Shown one piece after another: positions 7,610 through 16,163 of a stretch of DNA of 64,000 nucleotides; within the stretch, counting starts at the first letter, position 1, and every line of letters starts with the position of its first letter. The DNA comes from JBBPYR01 sp038199755. GTDB lineage: Bacteria; Chloroflexota; Ktedonobacteria; Ktedonobacterales; Ktedonobacteraceae. Under the pieces are notes generated by a model. That model ran no database searches. It saw only the letters and a program-made list of their open reading frames with translations, and was not told the DNA's origin. Location of the stretch: the NCBI GenBank assembly GCA_038199755.1, contig JBBPYR010000285.1, positions 22,818 through 86,817 on the forward strand. The letters run 5' to 3'. The position numbers and the translations under genes were made by a program.

Positions 7610-9444
7610 GTACTAGCGCACAAAAGCAGAGCCGTCGCTTGAAGACGTGGCCCTTTAACTGGCAACTCATCACCTATCGTCCCTGGCCTTATGCCATCTT
7701 TTGCCTGTTCCACATCTTGTTTTTTGTGCTACAGGTGATTCCCGGACTGATCGAGAAGTCCATCTTTGATAGTATTACGGGTGCTGCGCCAGCGACGCTG
7801 AGCATCTGGTCGCTCATTGCGCTCTACGCCTCGGTGGAATTGGGGCGACAAGCGACCTCGTTTGGCGAGATCTGGGGTGATGTCACCTTTCGCTATACCA
7901 CGGGTGCGCTGCTGCGGCGCAATCTCTTTGCCAGTATCCTGCGTCGTCCCGGGGCGAAGGCACTCCCCATCTCGTCGGGTGATGCGATCAGCCGGTTTCG
8001 CGACGATGTGAATGAAACGTCAGACTTTCCCCTGTGGGTGCCAGACATGGTGGGGCAAACTACGGCATCTCTTATCGCCATTGTGATTATGGCACGCATC
8101 AACCTGACTATTACGCTAGTGATCTTCCTGCCTCTACTCGCGGCTATTCTCGCAACCCGTTTAGCGTGGGGGCGCATTCATCGCTATCGGCACGCGAGCA
8201 GGACGGCGACAGGGGCGGTCACGGGTTTTCTGGGTGAGGTCTTTGGGGCGGCACAGGCGGTGAAGATTGCCAATGCAGAGCGGGACGTGATCGGGCAGTT
8301 TCGCAGACTGAACGATACGCGCCGCAAGCTGATGCTGAAGGATCGCCTGTTTAGCGAATTGCTCCATTCGATCTCCGATAACGCGGTCACGTTCGGCATT
8401 GGCGTCACGCTTTTGCTGGCGGGTCAGGCGATGGCGAACAAGACCTTTACGATAGGCGATTTTGCGCTATTCATCTACTACCTGTGGTTCACGACGCAAT
8501 TGCCCGCTCAGTGGGGCATGTTTATCGGTGACTACAAGCAGCAAGAGGTGTCGATTGAGCGCATGAGCGATCTGATTACTGATGAGCCGCTACAGGTACT
8601 TGTCGAGCATGGTCCGGTGTATGAACGCGGCACGCTACCGATGCTTGTGCAGAGTAACAAAGCGGCTGCACAGCCGCTTGAGACGCTGACAGTACGTGGA
8701 TTAGGCTTTCATTATCCTGGCACAAGTGCTGGTATTGTGGATATTCATCTCCACCTCAAACGAGGCTCGTTTACCGTGATTACTGGGCGTATTGGCTCCG
8801 GTAAGACAACACTTTTGCGGGTGTTGCTTGGCTTGTTACCAAGGGACGGCGGGGAGATTCGTTGGAATGGGGAGCAAGTCAACGAACCATCCCTGTTTTT
8901 CAAGCCGCCCTTGAGTGCCTATACCGCACAGGTGCCACGTCTCTTTAGCGATACGCTGCGCAACAATATTCTGCTGGGGATGCCTGCAGGCGAGGCCGAA
9001 CTGCAAGAGGCAATTGCTATGGCGGTGATGGAAGCGGACTTGGAGGCTATGCCTGTTGGGTTGGAGACAGTTGTTGGCCCACGGGGAATACGGCTTTCAG
9101 GAGGGCAGGTGCAGCGAGCTGCTGCCGCACGGATGTTTGTGCGCAACCCTGAGCTATTCGTGTTCGATGACCTCTCAAGTGCGCTTGATGTTGAGACCGA
9201 GCAACTGCTATGGCAACGCTTGTTTGAACGGCGGCAGGAACGAAAAGGAGCGCAAGGGCAGGAGCGAGGACTAGCGACGTGCTTAGTGGTTTCGCATCGT
9301 CATGCCGCCTTGCGACGTGCCGACGCGATCATTGTGCTTAAAGATGGCAAGATCGACGCTGAGGGCACGCTGGAAACGTTGCTAGAGACGAGCACTGAGA
9401 TGCAACGCCTCTGGCATGGTGAGCAGGAGGAGGTAAAAAGCTAG
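7606..9444 (+). CDS. ABC exporter half-transporter, degenerate Walker B subunit
   Basis: This 612-residue partner of the preceding protein overlaps it by ATGA and has GAGGAGG just upstream. It has six membrane helices, Walker A GRIGSGKT (394-401), a normal signature LSGGQ (497-501), and Walker B LFVFDD in which D522 replaces the catalytic glutamate. The H-loop is H564. In the dimer, the E513 site of the first subunit faces the intact LSGGQ here, giving one competent site. D522 faces the altered LSAGE, giving one degenerate site, the arrangement known from TM287/288-type exporters. The substrate is unknown. Confidence 0.88.
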   Translation: MSTSAQKQSRRLKTWPFNWQLITYRPWPYAIFCLFHILFFVLQVIPGLIEKSIFDSITGAAPATLSIWSLIALYASVELGRQATSFGEIWGDVTFRYTTGALLRRNLFASILRRPGAKALPISSGDAISRFRDDVNETSDFPLWVPDMVGQTTASLIAIVIMARINLTITLVIFLPLLAAILATRLAWGRIHRYRHASRTATGAVTGFLGEVFGAAQAVKIANAERDVIGQFRRLNDTRRKLMLKDRLFSELLHSISDNAVTFGIGVTLLLAGQAMANKTFTIGDFALFIYYLWFTTQLPAQWGMFIGDYKQQEVSIERMSDLITDEPLQVLVEHGPVYERGTLPMLVQSNKAAAQPLETLTVRGLGFHYPGTSAGIVDIHLHLKRGSFTVITGRIGSGKTTLLRVLLGLLPRDGGEIRWNGEQVNEPSLFFKPPLSAYTAQVPRLFSDTLRNNILLGMPAGEAELQEAIAMAVMEADLEAMPVGLETVVGPRGIRLSGGQVQRAAAARMFVRNPELFVFDDLSSALDVETEQLLWQRLFERRQERKGAQGQERGLATCLVVSHRHAALRRADAIIVLKDGKIDAEGTLETLLETSTEMQRLWHGEQEEVKS

Positions 9445-9467
9445 AAATTCATCTTTGAAGGATATAG

Positions 9468-9510
9468 GCACAGGGATACAATACACCAGGGCTGTATTGT
9501 ATCCCTGTGC
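9468..9510 (+). terminator. Perfect 18-bp hairpin after the ABC exporter operon
   Basis: Arms 9468-9485 and 9493-9510 pair perfectly over 18 bases around a 7-base loop. It lies 23 bases after the exporter stop. There is no T-run, so it may act as a weak or factor-assisted terminator or as a 3' stabiliser. Confidence 0.7.
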
Positions 9511-9682
9511 ATAATGAGAGTGGGCCAATAGTCCCTGTTTAGTACTCTCTTGAGCTTTATTCGTTATTGTGAATATAAGGGGCTTTTGATGATCATACTT
9601 GGGGTCCAAAATAATCCACTTTCCTAGCCTCATCGCTTATACAACAGCTGTTTCGCTCAAAAATTTTGAGAGAGAGGTACCG

Positions 9683-11032
9683 ATGCGAAGAGTAAATATC
9701 ATCGGATTGTTAGGAGGCGTTGCCCTCCTGATTGTGGTTAGCATTCTAACATTTACCTCGTTTAAGTCTGCTGTCTTTGCCCAGTCTAGCATTAATGTTT
9801 TGACGTATAACGGCAACAGAGCAGTAGTGACCAACACGATTTCGCCACGTCTGAGAGTGGTGAATAAAGGGCCATCGGCAATTCACCTGACAGACGTAAA
9901 GATACGCTACTATTTCACCGAGGAAGGGAACCAAGCGCAGCGCTTCTGGTGCGATTGGTCAACAGTGGGGGCGTCACATGTCACTGGCCAATTCTTCAGT
10001 GTGTCCCCTATACAGGGTGTGGATAACTATCTTGAGATAGGATTTACTGGTGTTTCGAGGACACTTTCTCCAGGGGCAAGTATTGAGGTTCAAACAAGGA
10101 TTGCAAAGTTTAACTGGTCGAACTATACCCAATCGAATGACTACTCGTTTAATCAATGGGCTAGAAATTATGTTGCCACTAATAAGGTAACGGCCTACGT
10201 GACAGGGACGCTCAATTGGGGAGTGGTTCCCACTGGCCTAACCACCGCTAGTGGACCCCCACCTGCCAGTCCTATTGTACTGCCACCACAGCCAACCCCT
10301 AGTGTGGTTCCAGTGCAACCATCGCCTAGTCCTAGTGTGGTTCCATCGCCGTCACCCTCAATAACGCCTACTGCTACGACAACTACCCAGGGCACTTTTG
10401 CGGATAACTACTTTCCTACGGGTACATCGATCAATGCCATGAAGTCTGGCGCTGCAAACCTCTCGAAGCAGCAAGTGAAGATATTGATCGAGCAACATGT
10501 AGATGCCTACTGGGGCGTTGTGCAAAGCACGTTAGGTTTTACTACGAAGGAAAAAGCCTATGCGTTCTTCCTGGGTTTGGCGACGCGTGAGTCAACCTTC
10601 CAGGGGGCACTTGAAACCGGCAATGGTCCTTCGGATTCTTATGGCCCATTGCAAACGGCGCAAACAGCGTATGCCAATAACAATGGGTGGATTCCTGAGA
10701 AGGATGTACCCGAAATTCAGCAGTACGCTTTGAACCAACAAAATTTCTACGATGTGGGCATTGCCGTGACTATGGGCATTCGGCATCTTCTCCATAACGC
10801 ACGGCAGTCAAAGGCAGCTGGTTTTACGGGCATAGAGTTCCTCCGACATGCCCTGATTGGCTATAATACTGGTTTTGTTACCAATAATAACCAGAGTTGG
10901 TTGCAGCAGTATTCTGATGAAATCGGTGCCTTGGCTGGTTGGTACTTGAGCAATAATCACCTGTACGATGCTGCGTTTTCGTGGACAGGCAATTCAAATG
11001 TGAACCGCAGTTCGCCTTGGGGCTGGTATTAA
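9683..11032 (+). CDS. Secreted CBM3 protein with C-terminal lysozyme-like domain
   Basis: The 449-residue product has a signal peptide (residues 1-33, cleavage near VFA-Q). A family-3 carbohydrate-binding module follows (about 36-180): typical features are LRVVNKGPSAIHLTDVKIRYYF, the RFWCDW and YLEIGF strands, and the NDYSF segment. A Pro/Ser/Thr-rich linker (about 190-235) leads to a C-terminal domain. In it, ATRESTF (E303), a SYGPLQTA motif and many conserved aromatic and Asn residues suggest a lysozyme-like fold; E303 would be the candidate general acid. CBM3 modules bind cellulose or chitin. The start at 9683 has GAGAGAGG upstream; the open frame extends to 9599 without one. The catalytic activity is not assigned. 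Confidence 0.75.
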   Translation: MRRVNIIGLLGGVALLIVVSILTFTSFKSAVFAQSSINVLTYNGNRAVVTNTISPRLRVVNKGPSAIHLTDVKIRYYFTEEGNQAQRFWCDWSTVGASHVTGQFFSVSPIQGVDNYLEIGFTGVSRTLSPGASIEVQTRIAKFNWSNYTQSNDYSFNQWARNYVATNKVTAYVTGTLNWGVVPTGLTTASGPPPASPIVLPPQPTPSVVPVQPSPSPSVVPSPSPSITPTATTTTQGTFADNYFPTGTSINAMKSGAANLSKQQVKILIEQHVDAYWGVVQSTLGFTTKEKAYAFFLGLATRESTFQGALETGNGPSDSYGPLQTAQTAYANNNGWIPEKDVPEIQQYALNQQNFYDVGIAVTMGIRHLLHNARQSKAAGFTGIEFLRHALIGYNTGFVTNNNQSWLQQYSDEIGALAGWYLSNNHLYDAAFSWTGNSNVNRSSPWGWY

Positions 11033-11053
11033 GTTCTCTGTTCGTCTTCGTCT

Positions 11054-11097
11054 TCAATGAGAGCAAAGTGGGACGCGTCCCACTTTGCTCTCATTGA
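11054..11097. terminator. 44-bp perfect palindrome
   Basis: Positions 11054-11075 are the exact reverse complement of 11076-11097, with no spacer. It lies 21 bases after the CBM3 gene stop. A cruciform or very stable RNA hairpin would form. No T-run follows on either strand, so it is either an unusual bidirectional terminator or a binding site. Confidence 0.65.
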
Positions 11098-11160
11098 TCT
11101 TACACGGCACTTTCTGCGTAATGCTGACAAGTATAAAAACGTCAGTAAAGAGAGGATGCT

Positions 11161-11289
11161 ATGAGACGCTTACATATCCTTTTCAGCCTCACCTACCTGA
11201 GAGATCGCTATGCTATCCCACAAGAATTGGTTGGGAAGATTGGTGTGGTTGAAGCCGTAGTTCAGCAGGCAGTTTCTGTGCAGGTGTAG
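11161..11289 (+). CDS. Possible small protein (42 aa), unknown
   Basis: A 42-codon frame starts with ATG behind AGAGAGGA (about 11148-11155). The product (MRRLHILFSLTYLRD...) has no recognised motif and no predicted signal sequence beyond a mildly hydrophobic N-terminus. The ribosome-binding site is the only support, and it may not be a gene. Confidence 0.3.
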   Translation: MRRLHILFSLTYLRDRYAIPQELVGKIGVVEAVVQQAVSVQV

Positions 11290-11311
11290 TGGTTCTGATC
11301 TTCCTCATGCA

Positions 11312-11351
11312 CACGCAGGCGCGTAAAAAAAGGTATCACCACGCCTGCGTG
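11312..11351. terminator. 10-bp hairpin downstream of the BKACE operon
   Basis: CACGCAGGCG (11312-11321) and CGCCTGCGTG (11342-11351) form a GC-rich stem around a 20-base loop that contains a run of seven A on the plus strand. It lies between the tiny plus-strand frame and the 3' end of the minus-strand catabolic operon and may terminate the latter, although the T-run on the minus strand lies inside the loop. Confidence 0.4.
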
Positions 11352-11387
11352 AAAAAGTCACTGGACATTAATCATGTCGAGGACCTT

Positions 11388-12290
11388 TTAACGAGGTATT
11401 TTCCCGTGCTCTCGTCCACGGAGACCCAGCAGTTGTCGCGCCTCGGTAGGGGTAGCGGGTTCACGTCCCAGTTCTCGTGCGATGCGTACCGCACGCTCGA
11501 CTAATTGGGCATTCTCGCGTACAAGTTCCCCTTTGCGATAGATTACATTGTCCTCCATACCAACCCTTATGTTGATCCCCATGGCCATTCCTATCGTCGT
11601 AATAGGAAGTTGGGTGCGGCCCATCGAACTGATAGTGACGCGTAGTGTATCTAGTGGCACATTCAGATCAGACAAACGCTCGGTCATATCAAGCAGATTC
11701 TTTGGCGTGCCACGCTGTCCTCCTTGTGTTGGAGTTTGAAGAACAAAGTTAATCGCGTAGGGTGGTTCAAAAATATGTAGTGCAAGCAGGTGGGTCACTT
11801 CTTCGAGCATTGCACTATTGTAGACCTCGAATTCTGGCTTGATATTACGTGCTCGCATCTCGCGTGCGAAGCGTTCAATGTCGTTGCGATGATTTGGGAA
11901 GAAGACCTGCTCTCCACGGATAAAGAAGTTGAGGAGTCCCATATTGAGCGAACACATCTCTGGTGCGAGGAGTACAGTATTTAAGCGCTCCTGCACGGAG
12001 AGCAGCGGACTTCCACCTGTCGTTAATTGAACAACCGCGTCGGTTTCTGCACAGAGACGTTCATGCAGCTCACCATAGATAGCGGGGCTCATCGTATTCG
12101 AGCCATCGGGATTGCGTGCATGAACATGAAGGATAGCGGCCCCAGCACGCCAGGCAGCAATTCCTTGCGTGACAATCTCATCTGGTTGCTCAGGAAGGTG
12201 AGGATTCGCCTCTTTGCCATGAATGCCGCCAGTTAAGGCACAGGTGATAATGACTGAGTCTTGTGTGCCGATCTTGACGATTTCGTTCAT
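11388..12290 (-). CDS. BKACE family beta-keto acid cleavage enzyme (DUF849)
   Basis: This 300-residue TIM-barrel enzyme belongs to the family of 3-keto-5-aminohexanoate cleavage enzyme (Kce). The family condenses a beta-keto acid with acetyl-CoA and releases acetoacetate and a new CoA ester. The zinc ligands are H55 and H57 in LHVHAR and the glutamate of VGMEDN near residue 246. QLTTGGSP and MCSLNMG match family loops. It is the last gene of the minus-strand group that starts with the molybdenum hydroxylase. Its substrate cannot be deduced; the neighbours suggest a product of ring opening or side-chain cleavage. Confidence 0.88.
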   Translation of the reverse strand: MNEIVKIGTQDSVIITCALTGGIHGKEANPHLPEQPDEIVTQGIAAWRAGAAILHVHARNPDGSNTMSPAIYGELHERLCAETDAVVQLTTGGSPLLSVQERLNTVLLAPEMCSLNMGLLNFFIRGEQVFFPNHRNDIERFAREMRARNIKPEFEVYNSAMLEEVTHLLALHIFEPPYAINFVLQTPTQGGQRGTPKNLLDMTERLSDLNVPLDTLRVTISSMGRTQLPITTIGMAMGINIRVGMEDNVIYRKGELVRENAQLVERAVRIARELGREPATPTEARQLLGLRGREHGKIPR

Positions 12291-12341
12291 CGAAGACCTC
12301 CATTGTGATAATTAAGAAACATTTGGCTGTAACATTTCTGA

Positions 12342-13037
12342 CTATTCATCTTCCAACAAGGCCACGGTCCGCACGGGCGAACCTGTACCACCACGAATAC
12401 GTAGGGGGAAGCCCATGAAGGTAAAGCGCCTGCCGACTACTTGATCGAGATTGGCTAGGTTTTCAAAATGTGTAATGCCATACTTGCGGCACATCATATG
12501 GCAGGGATAGGTTCGGCTGATAGGGTTATCAGGGCTCGGCGAATCTACTCCAAATGTTTTGACACCATGCTCAACTAGCCAATTACTGCCGGATTCATCG
12601 AGGCCAGGATACTGACTGAGATACTCTTTTGTGCCCTGCCGACGATTGTATGTCGCAGTATACAAGAGTAGAATATCGCCTTTTTGTAGTTTAACAGGTG
12701 ACTTGCTCGCCGCATCATCCATATCGCTTGCACTGATATAGGTCTGTGGTTCCTTATGAGAGAGATCGATACAGATTGCTGTCCCATAAAAGAGGTCCAA
12801 AGGCATTGTATCAATAGTTGGAGCATCGGGACGTGGGTCCAGATGGCTCAAGGCGTCTACATGGGTCGGGCCATGATCGCTCATGAGCAATCCTCTAGAT
12901 TGATAGGAGAATCCGCCCTCAAAATTCTTTTTTGTCTCCTCGTGTGTATGGTGTTCCCATATAACAGTCTTAAGATGTCCTGGATAGACATTCATTCCTT
13001 GATATATTTCTTGGGTAAGGTCAAGCAGTCTAGACAT
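12342..13037 (-). CDS. Cyclase-family metal-dependent hydrolase (kynurenine formamidase-like)
   Basis: This 231-residue protein carries the HxxTHxDxxxH metal site (HGPTHVDALSH) of the cyclase/KynB superfamily, whose members hydrolyse amides, lactams or cyclic dienols using divalent metals. A GVDSPSPD motif and the C-terminal GFPLRIRGGTGSPVR stretch also fit the family. The start at 13037 is preferred over 13073 because AAAGGAG lies eight bases upstream of it. It sits between the molybdenum hydroxylase large subunit and BKACE, so it likely acts on a hydroxylated, perhaps cyclic, intermediate. Confidence 0.85.
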   Translation of the reverse strand: MSRLLDLTQEIYQGMNVYPGHLKTVIWEHHTHEETKKNFEGGFSYQSRGLLMSDHGPTHVDALSHLDPRPDAPTIDTMPLDLFYGTAICIDLSHKEPQTYISASDMDDAASKSPVKLQKGDILLLYTATYNRRQGTKEYLSQYPGLDESGSNWLVEHGVKTFGVDSPSPDNPISRTYPCHMMCRKYGITHFENLANLDQVVGRRFTFMGFPLRIRGGTGSPVRTVALLEDE

Positions 13038-13137
13038 GAACAGGACTCCTTTGATGGAAAAGGTACGCATCACGCACCTTGTTTACTCGACGTACTATAT
13101 AGTGAGCAAAAATCTAGTAATCTTTCTCAGTATCCGC

Positions 13138-13183
13138 CTGCCACCGTGTGTCGCCTAGTAACTTCAACAACGCACGGTGGCAG
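13138..13183. terminator. 13-bp hairpin between hydroxylase and cyclase genes
   Basis: Arms 13138-13150 and 13171-13183 pair with one G-T pair around a 20-base loop. It lies just after the large-subunit stop on the minus strand. With no T-run, it may be a processing or partial termination site rather than the operon's end. Confidence 0.5.
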
Positions 13184-13191
13184 GGAGCAGA

Positions 13192-15597
13192 TTATGATTT
13201 CTGTGCCTGTTTGACCCATGTGACAATCTTTTCGGGCGTGATCGGCATCTCTGTGATATCGATGCCGAATGGTCTGAGAGCGTCCTCAACTGCACGTGTG
13301 ACCGTAGGTGGGGCAACCATGCGTCCACCTTCGCCACCGCCCTTAACGCCATAAGCGGTGAAGGGCGAAGGGGTTTCATGATGGTAGACATCGATGTTCG
13401 GTACATCGTTAGCACTCGGTAGCAGATAGTCAGCAAATGTGGTCGTTAGGTTCTGTCCCGCTGCGTCATAACGGACTTCCTCAAGAAGAGCTAGGCCGAT
13501 TCCTTGCGCGATACCCCCGCGTATCTGTCCCTTGAGTGAGCGTGGATTCATGACTGTACCCACATCATGCACCGCTAGATACTTGAGGAACGTGACATGG
13601 CCGGTCTGGATATCCACCTCCACGACACAAATGTGGGCACAGTGACCCATAATGGGATAGAAGACGCCCAAATCTTTGCGATCATCTTGTGGTAAAGAGG
13701 TAAACGGATGATCATACGTAAAGGTGCCCTCAAGTCCACTTTCCATATCGGCGGGTAGGCTCAGCTTAAACCAGTAGGCTTTCATGCCGATATCAGCGAT
13801 GCTGAGCGAGGAGTTTGGAGAACCCTTCACCACGACACGCCCATCGATCAGTTCCATATCATCGGGATGTGCTTCAAGGGCATGGGCGGCTATCTTGAAC
13901 ATTTTGTCCTTCACCTTTGCCACTGCACCTTTAACAGCACCTGAGAGCATGACCGTCATACGGCTACCACCAGGGCCAGCACTGGGAAGTGCGTGTGCCG
14001 TACTATCATAGGTAATATTCACCTGCTCAGGGTCTATACCTAGTTCTTCTGCCACAACCTGCGCTGCAACTGTCTCAGGACTATTGCCCCAAAAGGGTGA
14101 GAACATCGTCACCGTTACTCCACCCGTTGGTCCGATACCTATCCGTACACTTTCAGGAGTCGAGTTAAGGCCAGTTGCAGGGCCGGGATTGTGGAACCAG
14201 AACTCGGTCGAGCTGTAGGTACTACGCTGCTGTGCAGTCGCCAGTCCAATGCCGATGTAGCGCCCCTCTTTGCGACCACGTTCTTGCTCCTGTCGCCAAT
14301 ATTCCAGGTTGGCGTGTTTCACTGCTAAATCTAGAACAGCATCGTAGTTGCCACTGTCATAGACATTGCCAGTCGGTATCTTATAGGGGAACTGCTCTGG
14401 TTTAATAAAGTTGCGATGGCGTATTTCTATCGCGTCGAAGCCAAGTTCGTCACAGGCCGCGTCTACAAGCCGCTCTAATACCCAGTTCCCTACATCAGAG
14501 CCAGCACCGCGAAAAACCGTCTGCTGGTTCTTATTGGTCAAGACTGCTTTGATACCCGACTCGACGCTATTTATTGTGTAAGGACCAGTTATCTGTGCTA
14601 GCATATTAGTGTTACCAGTAATGGCGAAGATGAAGTATGCCCCATAATCATCGACAGTATGCAGGCGTAGGCTCAAGAACTTGCCTTCTTTTGACAGTGC
14701 CAACTCAGCATCGTAGAGGCGATCAGGTCCTTGTGAGTCATTTGCGGCCAGATTGTCAATCCGATCCTCCATGTACTTGACGGGCCTCCCCGTTACCTTT
14801 GAGAGGACTCCTGCAATACCAATGGTTTTAGCGAGGAAGTGCTTGCTCCCAAAACTGCCACCCACATACATAGGATAAAAGTTAAGCATGTGAGCTGGCA
14901 CCTTTAACATACCAGACATCACCCACGAAGCGGAATTGAGCATGTTCGAGTTCGACCAAATCTGCATGTTCCCTCTTGCCGAGTCGTAAGAGCAGAGAGC
15001 ACCATTTGTCTCCATAGGAGAAGCAGTAGCCCGCGGCCATCGTAATCGACGTTTGATACGATAATCAGCACGTGCAAAATCCGCATCGACATCGCCAAAG
15101 ACATAGGTATGCTCGTAAACGACGTTGGAAGGAAGGTTCTCGTGGACCAGAGGAGAGTCCGGCTCCATAGCGGCTACGGGGTCAGATACAGTAGGTAAGA
15201 TCTCCCATTCAACTTCTATCAGTTCTAAAGCGTCTTCTGCGATGTAGCGACTCTCGGCTGCAACCACCGCAACAGCTTCACCAAAATAGCGCACTTTCTC
15301 CAGGGCGATGGCATGCTCGATAACAGGCTCACTGCAAAAAGCGGGCATGGGATCCATGAACTTAGCTGCATCGCGACCGCTCAGAACGGCATGCACTCCC
15401 GGTAGTTTCTTGGCCGCTTCAGTGTTGACGCTGAGAATGCGTGCGTGAGCATAAGGACTTCGCAAGGCTGCGGCATACAGCATCCCTGGCAGTTTCATAT
15501 CGTTCACATACGTGACTGTGCCCATGAGTAGTCCTGGGTCTTCACGCCGCTTTATGTCTTTCCCTACCCATGTGTGTCCGTTTGTAGTCGTTGTCAT
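13192..15597 (-). CDS. Molybdenum hydroxylase large subunit (CoxL/XdhA family)
   Basis: This 801-residue molybdopterin-binding subunit belongs to the xanthine dehydrogenase/CO dehydrogenase family. The N-terminal VGKDIKRREDPGLLMG and the aldehyde-oxidase 'hammerhead' region are typical. The active-site loop reads FRGAGS (362-367), so it is neither the AYxCSFR of true CO dehydrogenase (form I) nor the exact AYRGAGR of form II. The catalytic glutamate is E756 in KGGGEGG. It probably hydroxylates an aromatic or N-heterocyclic substrate rather than oxidising CO. It is encoded after the FAD and iron-sulfur subunits in M-S-L order. Confidence 0.9.
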   Translation of the reverse strand: MTTTTNGHTWVGKDIKRREDPGLLMGTVTYVNDMKLPGMLYAAALRSPYAHARILSVNTEAAKKLPGVHAVLSGRDAAKFMDPMPAFCSEPVIEHAIALEKVRYFGEAVAVVAAESRYIAEDALELIEVEWEILPTVSDPVAAMEPDSPLVHENLPSNVVYEHTYVFGDVDADFARADYRIKRRLRWPRATASPMETNGALCSYDSARGNMQIWSNSNMLNSASWVMSGMLKVPAHMLNFYPMYVGGSFGSKHFLAKTIGIAGVLSKVTGRPVKYMEDRIDNLAANDSQGPDRLYDAELALSKEGKFLSLRLHTVDDYGAYFIFAITGNTNMLAQITGPYTINSVESGIKAVLTNKNQQTVFRGAGSDVGNWVLERLVDAACDELGFDAIEIRHRNFIKPEQFPYKIPTGNVYDSGNYDAVLDLAVKHANLEYWRQEQERGRKEGRYIGIGLATAQQRSTYSSTEFWFHNPGPATGLNSTPESVRIGIGPTGGVTVTMFSPFWGNSPETVAAQVVAEELGIDPEQVNITYDSTAHALPSAGPGGSRMTVMLSGAVKGAVAKVKDKMFKIAAHALEAHPDDMELIDGRVVVKGSPNSSLSIADIGMKAYWFKLSLPADMESGLEGTFTYDHPFTSLPQDDRKDLGVFYPIMGHCAHICVVEVDIQTGHVTFLKYLAVHDVGTVMNPRSLKGQIRGGIAQGIGLALLEEVRYDAAGQNLTTTFADYLLPSANDVPNIDVYHHETPSPFTAYGVKGGGEGGRMVAPPTVTRAVEDALRPFGIDITEMPITPEKIVTWVKQAQKS

Positions 15598-15633
15598 TGA
15601 ATTATTCTCCTTTGTACAGTCTCGGTAGGCATG

Positions 15634-16161
15634 TTAATCGCTCGCGCTTGATGGCTCGGCGACAAGGCTCTGATGAAGGGTTTTCGCTGCGCTTTGCACC
15701 GCTTCAACGATATGCTGATAGCCAGTACAACGACAAATATTTCCTGACAATGCATGACGAATCTCTTCCTCATTTGGATTCTGGTTTTGTTGCAAGAGTT
15801 CGTAGGCGGTCATCAGGAAGCCGGGAGTACAGAAACCACACTGCAAGCCCTGCTTCTCCCAGAAAGCTTGTTGTAGCGGGTGCATCTGTCCATCATGTGC
15901 CAACCCCTCAACCGTTGTCACTTCATGATTGTTCACTTGGATAGCGAACATCAGGCAGGAACGAACGCTGTGACCATCCACCAGGACTGTACAGGCACCA
16001 CAACTTCCGTGCTCACACCCTGCATTTGTTCCTGTTAGGCCCAGATCATCGCGTAGCATGTCCAGAAGAGTGCGGCGTGGTTCAACGATTACGCGATGCA
16101 TCGTGCCGTTGACATTCGCTCGTATCATAGAGAAGTCGTCTTGTGTGAAGTCGTTTTGCAT
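15634..16161 (-). CDS. Molybdenum hydroxylase small subunit, two [2Fe-2S] clusters (CoxS family)
   Basis: The 175-residue protein has the plant-ferredoxin-type cluster motif [15 protein letters not shown] with a later cysteine (SCLMF). The second cluster motif is [10 protein letters not shown] with [10 protein letters not shown]. It passes electrons from the molybdenum centre to the FAD subunit. Its start lies two bases after the stop of the FAD-subunit gene, so the two are translationally linked. A second in-frame ATG 11 codons later (MIRANVNG) could also be the start. Confidence 0.93.
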   Translation of the reverse strand: MQNDFTQDDFSMIRANVNGTMHRVIVEPRRTLLDMLRDDLGLTGTNAGCEHGSCGACTVLVDGHSVRSCLMFAIQVNNHEVTTVEGLAHDGQMHPLQQAFWEKQGLQCGFCTPGFLMTAYELLQQNQNPNEEEIRHALSGNICRCTGYQHIVEAVQSAAKTLHQSLVAEPSSASD

Positions 16162-16163
16162 GA

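Noticed and set aside
9599..9682. Upstream extension of the CBM3 protein
   Set aside because: The start at 9683 has a good ribosome-binding site and begins directly with the signal peptide; the extension has neither.
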